Assembly: GCA_002432425.1 (NCBI GenBank)
Contig: DJEL01000038.1
Span: 1-37,125 of the forward strand
Origin: Lachnospiraceae bacterium UBA5899
Lineage (GTDB): Bacteria > Bacillota > Clostridia > Lachnospirales > Lachnospiraceae
Length of the DNA stretch: 37,125 bases
Direction: 5' to 3'
Each line of letters opens with the position of its first letter. Within the stretch, counting starts at the first letter, position 1. Shown piece by piece: positions 22,629 through 31,118 of this stretch. The notes under the pieces were generated by a model that had not been told where the DNA came from, made no database searches, and saw only the letters and a list, made by a program, of their open reading frames with translations. The position numbers were made by a program, and so were the translations under genes.

Positions 22629-23339
22629 ATGGGCAATTTTAATCTGAAAGTAGATAAGTTTATAAATATTTTTATTGAACAGAACGGTTACGTTAAGGTT
22701 GTGGAAGGCCTTAAGAATACTCTTTTGATTGCGGTAATCGGTCTTATTATCGGTATTGTCATCGGTACGCTGATTGCCACCGTGAGAGTTGTTCCCAAGT
22801 ACAAGGTGTTTCCGAGAATCTTAAATGGGTTCTGCAGCTTTTATGTAGGACTTTTCCGCGGTACTCCCATGGTAGTGCAGCTCTTGGTGTTTTACTACGT
22901 TATGCTGCCGATTATGGGGGTGAAAATGACGGGTGTAAATGTTTCCATTCTGGTATTCGGATTAAACAGCGGTGCCTATATTTCGGAAATCATGCGAAGC
23001 GGTATTCTTTCCGTGGACCACGGACAGATGGAGGCGGGACGTGCCGTAGGTTTAAGCTTTGGCACGACCATGATGAAAATTGTCATTCCGCAGGCGGTGA
23101 AGAATATTCTGCCGACTTTGGGAAATGAGTTTATTGCTCTGATTAAGGAAACTTCCGTAGTAAGCTTTGTAGGCGCAGCCGACTTGTATGTGGCATTCAA
23201 CTACATCGGAAGCAACAGTTATGAGTTTATGGTTCCTTACCTGGTAATGGCCATCATATATATTGTGATAGTGCTGCTTATCAGCGGAGGCATTAAAATA
23301 ATGGAAAGGAGCCTGAGAAAAAGTGATAGACGTCATTAA
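22629..23339 (+). CDS. Amino-acid ABC transporter permease (HisM/GlnP family)
   Basis: A 236-aa inner-membrane permease with about five transmembrane segments. It carries the His/Glu/Gln-type signature FRGTPMVVQLLVFYY and the EAA-loop region MEAGRAVGLSFGTTMMKIVIPQA, which docks on the ATPase. The ribosome site is weak (GAAAGG about 16 nt upstream), so translation may depend on the preceding gene 30 nt away. Its 3' end overlaps the ATPase start by 17 nt, which is usual for such operons. Confidence 0.93.
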   Translation: MGNFNLKVDKFINIFIEQNGYVKVVEGLKNTLLIAVIGLIIGIVIGTLIATVRVVPKYKVFPRILNGFCSFYVGLFRGTPMVVQLLVFYYVMLPIMGVKMTGVNVSILVFGLNSGAYISEIMRSGILSVDHGQMEAGRAVGLSFGTTMMKIVIPQAVKNILPTLGNEFIALIKETSVVSFVGAADLYVAFNYIGSNSYEFMVPYLVMAIIYIVIVLLISGGIKIMERSLRKSDRRH

Positions 23340-24156
23340 TCTGAAAAAGAAATTTGGAGATACCGAAGTCTTAAAGGGTATTGATGTAACCATCAACAAG
23401 GGTGATATCGTCGTGGTAATCGGTCCTTCCGGTTCCGGTAAAAGTACTTTCTTAAGATGTTTAAACTGTATGGAAGATCCCACCAGCGGACAGATTATTT
23501 TCAACGGTGTGGATATTGCCGATATGAGAGTGGATATCAACGTGCACAGAAGACACATGGGCATGGTATTCCAGCATTTCAACCTGTTTAACAACAAGAC
23601 CGTGCTGCAGAATATTATGCTGGCTCCCGTGTATTTAAGATGTCAGGATTTAAGAAAAGCAAAGAAAAAGAATTTCTTCCTTAAAATTTCCAACGTATTC
23701 CGGAAAAAGGATGCCAAAAAGGAGCCGGTGCCCATAAACACCACTCCGGCAAAGATTAAAGAAGAAGCAAAGGCGGAGGCACTGGAACTGCTTCGTAAAA
23801 TCGGTCTGGAGGATAAAGCCAATGTATATCCCTCCACACTTTCCGGCGGACAGAAGCAGCGTGTTGCCATTGTCAGAAGTCTTGCCATGAAGCCGGATGT
23901 CATTTTGTTTGACGAGCCCACCAGTGCGCTGGACCCGGAAATGGTAGGAGAAGTTCTCGATTTGATGAAAGCACTTGCTAAAGAAGGCATGACCATGATT
24001 ATCGTGACTCACGAAATGGGATTTGCCAAGGAAGTGGCGACCAATGTTTTATTTATTGATGACGGACAGATTTTGGAGAGTGCGCCTCCGGCAGAGTTTT
24101 TCTCAAATCCGAAGAACCCTCGTTTAAAAGAATTTTTATCCAAAGTTTTAGTATAA
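23323..24156 (+). CDS. Amino-acid ABC transporter ATPase with a Lys-rich insertion
   Basis: A 277-aa GlnQ/HisP-type ATPase: Walker A GPSGSGKST (34-42), Q-loop MVFQHFNLF (81-89), signature LSGGQKQR (173-180), Walker B VILFDEPT (193-200), H-switch VTHEMGF (228-234). Compared with typical 240-250-aa relatives it carries about 30 extra residues between the Q-loop and the signature (about 106-143, many Lys/Arg), in the helical subdomain that contacts the permease. The start is a GTG within the permease gene, behind AAGGAG. It powers the importer encoded at 21729-23339. A terminator follows. Confidence 0.93.
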   Translation: MIDVINLKKKFGDTEVLKGIDVTINKGDIVVVIGPSGSGKSTFLRCLNCMEDPTSGQIIFNGVDIADMRVDINVHRRHMGMVFQHFNLFNNKTVLQNIMLAPVYLRCQDLRKAKKKNFFLKISNVFRKKDAKKEPVPINTTPAKIKEEAKAEALELLRKIGLEDKANVYPSTLSGGQKQRVAIVRSLAMKPDVILFDEPTSALDPEMVGEVLDLMKALAKEGMTMIIVTHEMGFAKEVATNVLFIDDGQILESAPPAEFFSNPKNPRLKEFLSKVLV

Positions 24157-24160
24157 AAAG

Positions 24161-24204
24161 ACACCCATGAGATTGTCGGAAAGGACAGTCTTATGGGTGT
24201 TTTT
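24161..24204 (+). terminator. Terminator of the amino-acid ABC operon
   Basis: A long stem of about 17 bp (from ACACCCAT at 24161 paired with ATGGGTGT ending at 24200) with two imperfect positions, loop GGAAAG, then T5. Confidence 0.88.
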
Positions 24205-24209
24205 GCGGG

Positions 24210-25436
24210 TTACGGTAATACAGCAAGTATTTCTTCCCTGGTGGCGTTTACGTTGCCCTGTATCATTTTTTTGGAGCCGCCGCACTTGGCGGAAAGTTTT
24301 TCCCGAAGGAGAGCCGTCAACTGCGTGCAGTCGAAGGCTTCGCCGCCTCCGGCAATGAAGGTGTAGCCTGCATCATCCGAACCGGAAAACAGAGCCGAAT
24401 AGCCGGGATAGGAAGCCGTCAGGGTATTGACCGCATTGCGGACAGCCTTTACATCCATGGGCTCCGTAAATAAAACGGCATGGTCTGCTTCGGAGGGAGA
24501 AGGCAGGGAGGAGAGGGACTGCAGGAGCAGTTTTTCCTGAAGCGCATTGATACGCTGCTGCTTTTCAAAAGTTTCCTGTTTTAAGCGTTCCACGGCATCC
24601 GGGATTTTTTCAAAGGGTACCGAAAGGCTGCTGCTTAAAAGGCGGAGAACGGAAAGGTCGGTGCCGTAATCGGCGAGGGCACGCATGCCGCATTTTATGG
24701 TGAGGCGCATGCCGCCGCGGTGGGAAACGGCTTCGGTGATTTTGATAAGACCAATCTGACCGGTGGTGTCCACATGGGGAGCACAGCAGGCACAGAGGTC
24801 CACACCGGGGATTTCCACAATCCGGACAGTCCCTTCAATTTCGATTTTGCTGCGGTAGGAAAGGGAAGCCAGTTCCTCGGGGGAGGGGAAGTAAGCCTTT
24901 ACGGGGAGATTTTCAAAGACCACCCGGTTGGCTGCTTTTTCCAATTCGGAAATATCTTCCAAAGAAATGGAACCGTTTACGTCTAATGTGGTATAATCGT
25001 TACTGAGATGAAAGCCCACGTTGTCGTAGCTCCATTTTTGGTGGATGAGACCGGACAGGATGTGCTCGCCGGTGTGCTGTTGCATATAGTCGAAACGTTT
25101 TTCCCAGTTTACCGTGCCGGATACCTTTTCACCCACGGGAAGAGGGGACGGCAGGAAATGCGTCAGCGTATTTTCCCTGTCAATGGACACATGCAGTACG
25201 GGAAGGGATGCAAGCGTACCGCTATCGGAACCCTGACCGCCTTCTTCGGGGAAAAAGGCGGTGCGGTCCAGAATGACGGCAAAGCAGTCAGCGCCGGCGG
25301 CTGCCTGAGAGGACACGTCAGTACCGGCTGCGGAAAGGGAAATACCGGCTTCGTCGGCACTTATGGGGGTGCAGGACAGCACCGTGGCTTCAAATTGGGT
25401 AATATGGGGATTTGTGTCATATATTTTTTCGGTCAT
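24210..25436 (-). CDS. Alanyl-tRNA editing protein (AlaX-L type, with DHHA1 domain)
   Basis: A 408-aa stand-alone homologue of the AlaRS editing domain, which hydrolyses mischarged Ser-tRNA(Ala) or Gly-tRNA(Ala). Zinc ligands are visible: H121 and H125 (HTGEHIL), C215, C217 or C218, and H221 (CACCAPHV). An N-terminal OB-like domain (FFPEEGGQGSDSG) and a C-terminal DHHA1 domain (GGGEAFDCTQLT, then GGSKKMIQG) complete the long AlaX form. The true start is ATG 25436 with AAGGAG upstream. The open frame extends 49 codons further upstream through an A/T-rich leader, but that stretch contains the promoter. Divergent from carA. Confidence 0.93.
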   Translation of the reverse strand: MTEKIYDTNPHITQFEATVLSCTPISADEAGISLSAAGTDVSSQAAAGADCFAVILDRTAFFPEEGGQGSDSGTLASLPVLHVSIDRENTLTHFLPSPLPVGEKVSGTVNWEKRFDYMQQHTGEHILSGLIHQKWSYDNVGFHLSNDYTTLDVNGSISLEDISELEKAANRVVFENLPVKAYFPSPEELASLSYRSKIEIEGTVRIVEIPGVDLCACCAPHVDTTGQIGLIKITEAVSHRGGMRLTIKCGMRALADYGTDLSVLRLLSSSLSVPFEKIPDAVERLKQETFEKQQRINALQEKLLLQSLSSLPSPSEADHAVLFTEPMDVKAVRNAVNTLTASYPGYSALFSGSDDAGYTFIAGGGEAFDCTQLTALLREKLSAKCGGSKKMIQGNVNATREEILAVLP

Positions 25437-25476
25437 TTTACGTGAAAGCTCCTTTTTCTTACAAATGATATGGATT

Positions 25477-25506
25477 ATTATAAAAGAAAAAACCGCTTTT
25501 TGGCAA
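25477..25506 (-). promoter_or_regulatory. Promoter of the AlaX-type gene
   Basis: On the minus strand TTGCCA (25506-25501), 18-nt spacer, perfect TATAAT (25482-25477), about 40 nt upstream of the ATG. Confidence 0.75.
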
Positions 25507-25517
25507 CAGAAAAAAAG

Positions 25518-25546
25518 TTGAATCGGAAAATGACTTATGCTATAAT
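25518..25546 (+). promoter_or_regulatory. Promoter of the carAB-queH-argS cluster
   Basis: TTGAAT (25518-25523), 17-nt spacer, perfect TATAAT (25541-25546). The 5' leader of about 60 nt is too short for a typical PyrR attenuator and I saw none. Confidence 0.85.
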
Positions 25547-25613
25547 AAAACGATTGCGCAAAGATAAATAACAGGAATATCAAGCATGGAGGAATATGCA
25601 GAGAGGAGCATGT

Positions 25614-26822
25614 ATGAAGGCATTTTTAATCTTGGAAGACGGAACCGTATTTGAAGGAAAACATATCGGTGCGGATAAGGAAATTATCAGTGAAATCGTA
25701 TTTAATACTTCAATGGCCGGTTACTTAGAGGTATTGACGGACCCTTCCTATGCGGGACAGGCAGTGTGTATGACATATCCTTTAATTGGCAACTACGGGG
25801 TATGCAGAGAGGATTGTGAATCTGCCAAGCCCTGGCCGGATGGTTTCATTGTAAGGGAATTATCCAGAATTCCCAGTAATTTCAGATGTGATGTGAGCAT
25901 TCAGGAATATCTTGCGGAGAACGGTGTTCCCGGTATCGAAGGCATCGACACCAGAGCGCTGGTCCGGATTCTGAGAGAAAAGGGTACCATGAACGGTATG
26001 ATTACCACCAATGCCGATTACAAGTTAGAGGAAGTCATTCCAAAGTTAAAGGCTTATACCACCGGAAATGTGGTGGAAAAAGTAACCTGCAGTGAAAAAT
26101 ACACCATGGCGCCGTCCAAAGACCTTGCCGACAACGGCCCCATTTCCGGTTCTGCCGTTTTCGTGAAAGCCGATTATGAGGCAGGAAAGCGCGAGATGCG
26201 TCCTTCCATGGTAAAGGAACTGAACGGAGCAGGCTTAAAAGTAGCGCTGATGGACTTCGGCGCAAAGAGAAACATTCCTCATTCTCTTTGCCAGAGAGGC
26301 TGCGAGGTAACCATTTATCCCGCACAGACAAAAGCGGAAGAAATCATTGCGGATGCACCGGACGGCATCATGCTTTCCAACGGACCGGGAGACCCGAAGG
26401 AGTGCACCGAAATTATTAAGGAGATTAAAAAACTCTACGACACGGATATTCCTATTTTTGCTATCTGCTTAGGCCACCAGCTTATGGCCCTTGCCACAGG
26501 AGCGGATACTCATAAATTAAAATACGGACACAGAGGCGGCAACCATCCGGTGAAGGATCTTGCCACGGGCAGAGTGTATATCTCTTCCCAGAACCACGGC
26601 TATGTGGTAGACACGGACAACCTGGATCCGAAGATTGCGGTTCCCGCTTTCATCAATGTAAACGACGGAACCAACGAAGGTCTTTCCTATACCGGCAAAC
26701 GCATCTTCACGGTGCAGTATCATCCGGAGGCATGCCCCGGACCGCAGGACTCCGGCTATCTGTTTGACCGATTTATCGATATGATGAAGGACAAGAAGGA
26801 AGGAGGAAACAAAAATGCCTAA
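25614..26822 (+). CDS. carA: Carbamoyl-phosphate synthase small (glutaminase) subunit
   Basis: A 402-aa CarA. The N-terminal small-chain domain (LEDGTVFEGKHIGA) is followed by a class I glutamine amidotransferase domain with nucleophile C285 (FAICLGHQLMA), a GPGDPKE oxyanion segment and the YHPEACPGP His/Glu pair. It delivers ammonia from glutamine to CarB. The ATG at 25614 has GAGAGGAG 5 nt upstream; an in-frame ATG at 25596 would add six residues. The last 8 nt overlap carB. Confidence 0.97.
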   Translation: MKAFLILEDGTVFEGKHIGADKEIISEIVFNTSMAGYLEVLTDPSYAGQAVCMTYPLIGNYGVCREDCESAKPWPDGFIVRELSRIPSNFRCDVSIQEYLAENGVPGIEGIDTRALVRILREKGTMNGMITTNADYKLEEVIPKLKAYTTGNVVEKVTCSEKYTMAPSKDLADNGPISGSAVFVKADYEAGKREMRPSMVKELNGAGLKVALMDFGAKRNIPHSLCQRGCEVTIYPAQTKAEEIIADAPDGIMLSNGPGDPKECTEIIKEIKKLYDTDIPIFAICLGHQLMALATGADTHKLKYGHRGGNHPVKDLATGRVYISSQNHGYVVDTDNLDPKIAVPAFINVNDGTNEGLSYTGKRIFTVQYHPEACPGPQDSGYLFDRFIDMMKDKKEGGNKNA

Positions 26823-29800
26823 GAATCCCAATGTAAAACGTGTTATGGTAATCGGCTCCGGTCCCATTGTCATCGGTCAGGCAGCAGAATTTGACTATGC
26901 AGGAACCCAGGCCTGCCGTTCCTTAAAGGAAGAAGGAGTGGAGGTTATCTTAGTAAACTCCAACCCTGCAACCATTATGACGGACCGGGATATTGCAGAT
27001 AAAGTATACATTGAACCCCTTACCTTAAAGGTACTGGAACAGATTATTGAAAAAGAGAAGCCCGACTCCATTCTGCCTACCCTTGGCGGACAGGCAGGCT
27101 TAAACCTCGGTATGGAATTGGAGGAATCCGGTTTCCTGGCTTCCCACAATGTAAAGCTTTTAGGCACCACGGCGGCAACCATCCGCAATGCGGAAGGACG
27201 TCAGGAATTTAAGGACTTAATGGAGCGAATCGGAGAGCCCTGCGCCGCATCCAAGGTAGTGGAAAACGTAGAAGACGGTGTGGCATTTACCGAGCAGATT
27301 GGTTACCCGGTTGTGCTTCGTCCCGCATATACCTTGGGTGGTTCCGGCGGCGGTATTGCCCACAACCAGACCGAACTGGAGGAAATTCTGGAAAACGGTC
27401 TCCGTCTTTCCCGTGTAGGACAGGTTTTGGTCGAAAGATGTATTGCCGGCTGGAAGGAAATCGAATACGAAGTAATGCGTGACAGCGCAGGCAACTGCAT
27501 TACCGTATGTAATATGGAAAACATTGACCCGGTAGGCGTGCACACCGGAGACAGTATCGTAGTGGCGCCTTCCCAGACTTTAAGTGATAAAGAATACCAG
27601 ATGCTTCGCAGCTCTGCACTTAACATCATCAATGAGCTGGGCATCACCGGCGGCTGTAACGTACAGTTTGCCCTGCATCCCACCAGCTTTGAATACTGTG
27701 TGATCGAAGTAAACCCTCGTGTAAGCCGTTCTTCCGCACTGGCAAGTAAGGCAACCGGTTATCCCATTGCAAAGGTTGCGGCAAAGATTGCACTGGGTTA
27801 CACACTGGACGAAATCAAGAATGCCATTACCGGCAAGACCTATGCGAGCTTTGAACCGGCTCTGGACTACTGCGTTGTCAAGATGCCCAGACTGCCGTTC
27901 GATAAGTTTATCACCGCAAAGAGAACCCTGACCACCCAGATGAAGGCAACCGGTGAAGTTATGAGTATCTGTACAAACTTCGAGGGAGCCCTCATGAAAG
28001 CAATCCGTTCTCTGGAGCAGCATGTGGACTGCCTGTTAAGCTACGATTTCTCCGCACTTTCCAAGGAAGATTTGTACGAGAGGTTAAAGATTGTGGATGA
28101 CCAGAGAATCTGGGCCATCGCAGAAGCTTTAAGAAAAGGCATTACTTACGAAGAAATTCATGACATTACCATGATTGACCTGTGGTTCATCGATAAAATC
28201 CAGAGAATTGTGGAAATGGAAGATGCCTTAAAGGCAGGCCCTCTTACGGTAGAACTGTTAAGAGAAGCCAAGAGAATCGAATTCCCGGACAATGTCATTG
28301 CCAGACTGACCGGAAAAAAAGAAGAAGAAATCAAGGAAATGCGTTACACAAACGGCATCAGGGCAGTATTCAAGATGGTAGATACCTGTGCGGCAGAATT
28401 TGCGGCAAGCACGCCTTACTATTATTCCTGCTTCGGCGGCGAGTGCGAGGCAAACGGCGAACGCACCAAGAAGAAGGTTCTGGTACTCGGTTCCGGTCCC
28501 ATCCGTATCGGACAGGGTATCGAATTCGATTACTGCTCCGTACATGCCACCTGGGCATTTGCAAGAGCAGGCTATGAGACCATTATCATCAACAACAACC
28601 CGGAAACCGTCAGCACCGACTTTGATATTGCGGACAAGCTGTATTTTGAACCGCTGACACCGGAAGATGTGGAAAATGTAGTAAATATTGAAAAGCCCGA
28701 CGGTGCGGTCGTACAGTTCGGCGGACAGACGGCAATCAAGCTGACCGAAAGCCTGATGAAGATGGGCGTTCCCATTTTAGGCACCAAGGCAGAGGATGTG
28801 GATGCGGCAGAGGACAGAGAGCTGTTTGATGAAATTCTGCAGAAGACCGAAATTCCCCGTGCGGCAGGCGGCACCGTATTTACCGCGGAAGAAGCCAAGG
28901 AAGTGGCAAACCGCTTAGGCTATCCGGTACTGGTAAGACCTTCCTACGTGCTTGGCGGACAGGGTATGCAGATTGCCACCAACGATGAAGAAATCGAAGA
29001 GTTTATGGCAATCATCAACCGTATTGCACAGGATCACCCGATTTTGGTAGATAAATATCTGCAGGGTAAGGAAGTGGAAGTCGATGCGGTCTGCGACGGT
29101 ACGGACATTTTAATCCCCGGCATTATGGAGCATATCGAGAGAACCGGTATCCACTCCGGCGACTCCATTTCCGTATATCCGGCACCGACCATCGATATGG
29201 CAGTGAAGGAAAAAATTGCGGAATACACCAAGAGACTGGCACAGGCGCTGCATGTCAAGGGTCTGATTAACATCCAGTTTATTGCCATCGGCGAGGAAGT
29301 TTATGTTATCGAGGTCAATCCCCGTTCTTCCCGTACCGTGCCTTACATCAGCAAGGTAACAGGTATTCCCATCGTGGATCTGGCAACCGAGGTTATTTTA
29401 GGAAAGACCATTAAGGAACTGGGCTATGAGCCGGGACTGCAGAAGGAAGCAGAGTATTTTGCCATCAAGATGCCCGTGTTCTCCTTTGAAAAAATCCGCG
29501 GTGCGGAAATCAGCTTAGGACCGGAAATGAAGTCCACCGGTGAATGTTTAGGTATTGCCAGAACCTTCCACGAAGCGCTGTTTAAGGCGTTCCTGGGAGC
29601 CGGTGTGGAGCTGCCCAAGCACAAGCAGATGATTATTACCGTAAAGGATGCGGACAAGCCGGAAGCAGTGGATGTGGCGCGCCGCTTTGAAAAGTTAGGC
29701 TATATCATTTACGCAACCAGAAGTACGGCGGCAGCCTTAAAGGATGCAGGCGTGAAGGTTCGTAAAATCAATAAGATTTCCCAGGAATCCCCGACCGTTA

Positions 29801-30009
29801 TGGATCTTCTGTTAGGCCATAAGATTGACCTGGTAATCGACACCCCGACCCAGGGACGCGACAAATCAAGAGACGGCTTCTTAATCCGCCGTACCGCAAT
29901 TGAAACCGGTGTTTACTGTATCACCGCCATGGATACTGCAAACGCGCTGGCTACCAGCTTAGAGCATACGGCTGACAAGCTTTCCTTAGTGGATATTGCT
30001 TCTTTATAG
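26815..30009 (+). CDS. carB: Carbamoyl-phosphate synthase large subunit
   Basis: A 1064-aa CarB of normal length, with two homologous ATP-grasp halves: GPIVIGQAAEFDYAGTQACR near residue 16 and GPIRIGQGIEFDYCSVHATW near residue 562. A C-terminal MGS-like regulatory domain (VIDTPTQGRDKSRDG, near 1006-1020) usually binds effectors such as UMP or ornithine. It makes carbamoyl phosphate for pyrimidines (pyrB at 5539) and arginine. AAGGAGG lies within the end of carA, and the start overlaps carA by 8 nt, so the subunits are translationally coupled. Confidence 0.97.
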   Translation: MPKNPNVKRVMVIGSGPIVIGQAAEFDYAGTQACRSLKEEGVEVILVNSNPATIMTDRDIADKVYIEPLTLKVLEQIIEKEKPDSILPTLGGQAGLNLGMELEESGFLASHNVKLLGTTAATIRNAEGRQEFKDLMERIGEPCAASKVVENVEDGVAFTEQIGYPVVLRPAYTLGGSGGGIAHNQTELEEILENGLRLSRVGQVLVERCIAGWKEIEYEVMRDSAGNCITVCNMENIDPVGVHTGDSIVVAPSQTLSDKEYQMLRSSALNIINELGITGGCNVQFALHPTSFEYCVIEVNPRVSRSSALASKATGYPIAKVAAKIALGYTLDEIKNAITGKTYASFEPALDYCVVKMPRLPFDKFITAKRTLTTQMKATGEVMSICTNFEGALMKAIRSLEQHVDCLLSYDFSALSKEDLYERLKIVDDQRIWAIAEALRKGITYEEIHDITMIDLWFIDKIQRIVEMEDALKAGPLTVELLREAKRIEFPDNVIARLTGKKEEEIKEMRYTNGIRAVFKMVDTCAAEFAASTPYYYSCFGGECEANGERTKKKVLVLGSGPIRIGQGIEFDYCSVHATWAFARAGYETIIINNNPETVSTDFDIADKLYFEPLTPEDVENVVNIEKPDGAVVQFGGQTAIKLTESLMKMGVPILGTKAEDVDAAEDRELFDEILQKTEIPRAAGGTVFTAEEAKEVANRLGYPVLVRPSYVLGGQGMQIATNDEEIEEFMAIINRIAQDHPILVDKYLQGKEVEVDAVCDGTDILIPGIMEHIERTGIHSGDSISVYPAPTIDMAVKEKIAEYTKRLAQALHVKGLINIQFIAIGEEVYVIEVNPRSSRTVPYISKVTGIPIVDLATEVILGKTIKELGYEPGLQKEAEYFAIKMPVFSFEKIRGAEISLGPEMKSTGECLGIARTFHEALFKAFLGAGVELPKHKQMIITVKDADKPEAVDVARRFEKLGYIIYATRSTAAALKDAGVKVRKINKISQESPTVMDLLLGHKIDLVIDTPTQGRDKSRDGFLIRRTAIETGVYCITAMDTANALATSLEHTADKLSLVDIASL

Positions 30010-30021
30010 TAAGGAGAACTT

Positions 30022-30396
30022 ATGGGAGAGAAAACAGTGGAAAAATCGTTTCTGTACCTGCTTCCCGAAAAGCATACGGCAGAGGAGCTGGCACAGGTGC
30101 TGACCGATGCGGGCCTTGACCGGAAGAAGGTGGAAATCTGGAAAGAAATCAACCTTTTGGAGCTGACCCCGGAAAACGGTTCGGTATACGTGGAAGATTT
30201 TGAGGAGTCTTTGCGGAAAGAAGATGAGGACACCCTTTCCGGACTCGGAATGCAGCAGGTATATTTGGTGACCTATCCGGCAGAGGAAACGAAAAGCGTA
30301 AAAGAAATCATGCAAAAATGGACGGCTTCCTTCGGCGGAAAGTTAGGCTCCGACACAGAGGATTTTGCCCCGTTTCTTACCATAGAGGAATTGTAA
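30022..30396 (+). CDS. Hypothetical 124-aa acidic protein
   Basis: Not recognised. A small soluble protein rich in Glu, Lys and Leu, with no signal peptide, membrane segment or Cys. It contains an alternating helix/strand-like pattern, for example HTAEELAQVLTDAGLDRKKV then VYLVTYPAEETKSVKEIM, that could form a compact alpha/beta domain. TAAGGAG precedes the ATG at 30022. It starts 12 nt after carB, and its stop overlaps the queH start as TAATG. It is real by context and coding pattern, and is probably co-translated with queH. Confidence 0.75.
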   Translation: MGEKTVEKSFLYLLPEKHTAEELAQVLTDAGLDRKKVEIWKEINLLELTPENGSVYVEDFEESLRKEDEDTLSGLGMQQVYLVTYPAEETKSVKEIMQKWTASFGGKLGSDTEDFAPFLTIEEL

Positions 30397-31082
30397 TGCA
30401 GGTAGTGAATTACCAGAAGGAACTGGAAAAAATCCTTGCAGGGATAGAAAAGAAAAGGGAGAGTGGAGAAAGCAAAGTACCCACTCTTTTCCTGCATAGC
30501 TGTTGTGCACCCTGTAGCAGTTATGTGCTGAAATATCTCCGCTCTTATTTTGCAATTACGGTGTTTTACTACAATCCCAACATTACGGAGCAGCAGGAAT
30601 ACCGGAAACGGGCGGAGGAACAGAAACGGCTGATTGGTATTTACAATGAGCAGGTAAAATCGGGACAGACAAAGGGCTATGAAATTTCTTACGTGGACGG
30701 CTGTTTTGATTTTGACAAATTTATCGAAATGGCAAAGCCCTATGCGGATTGCCCGGAAGGTGGGGAGCGCTGCTTTCTCTGCTATGAAATGCGGCTCAGG
30801 AAGACGGCGGAAGAAGCTCTGGCACGGGGATTTTTCTATTTCGGCTCCACTCTTACCATCAGCCCCTTAAAAAACGCGGCAAAGTTAAATGAAATCGGAC
30901 AGCGCATCGAAAAAGAACTGGGGATTTTGTGGCTGCCGTCGGATTTTAAGAAAAAAGAAGGCTATAAGCAGTCCATAGAACTGTCCGGGGAATATGGATT
31001 ATACAGACAGGATTTCTGCGGCTGCGCCTATTCCAAGGCGGAACGGGAGAGGCAGCGCAGGGAAAAAAACGAGTTGTTATAA
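30396..31082 (+). CDS. queH: Epoxyqueuosine reductase QueH
   Basis: A 228-aa QueH (COG1636), the cobalamin-independent enzyme reducing epoxyqueuosine to queuosine in the tRNA wobble base. Characteristic Cys clusters: C36-C37-x2-C40 (HSCCAPCSSY), C126-x2-C129 (RCFLCYEMRL) and C208-x-C210 (DFCGCAYS), supporting an Fe-S and adjacent iron site. The TAATG overlap fixes the start at 30396, although the frame is open from 30318. It lies between carB and argS, a translation-related position. Confidence 0.94.
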   Translation: MQVVNYQKELEKILAGIEKKRESGESKVPTLFLHSCCAPCSSYVLKYLRSYFAITVFYYNPNITEQQEYRKRAEEQKRLIGIYNEQVKSGQTKGYEISYVDGCFDFDKFIEMAKPYADCPEGGERCFLCYEMRLRKTAEEALARGFFYFGSTLTISPLKNAAKLNEIGQRIEKELGILWLPSDFKKKEGYKQSIELSGEYGLYRQDFCGCAYSKAERERQRREKNELL

Positions 31083-31118
31083 AAACGAGCAGGTTAGGAA
31101 AGGATTGAAAAGAGCAGT

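Noticed and set aside
25008..25445. Plus-strand open frame of 145 codons inside the AlaX-type gene
   Set aside because: It is antisense to conserved AlaX motifs and lacks a ribosome site or recognisable family.
25437..25583. N-terminal extension of the AlaX-type protein (49 extra codons)
   Set aside because: The added residues are hydrophobic, translated from an A/T-rich leader that contains a good promoter. ATG 25436 has AAGGAG.
25547..25613. Possible pyrimidine attenuator or riboswitch before carA
   Set aside because: The leader is only about 60 nt and shows no terminator/antiterminator pair or PyrR-like loop.
31083..31118. T-box leader before argS
   Set aside because: The 36-nt gap after queH is far too short and has no T-box sequence or terminator.
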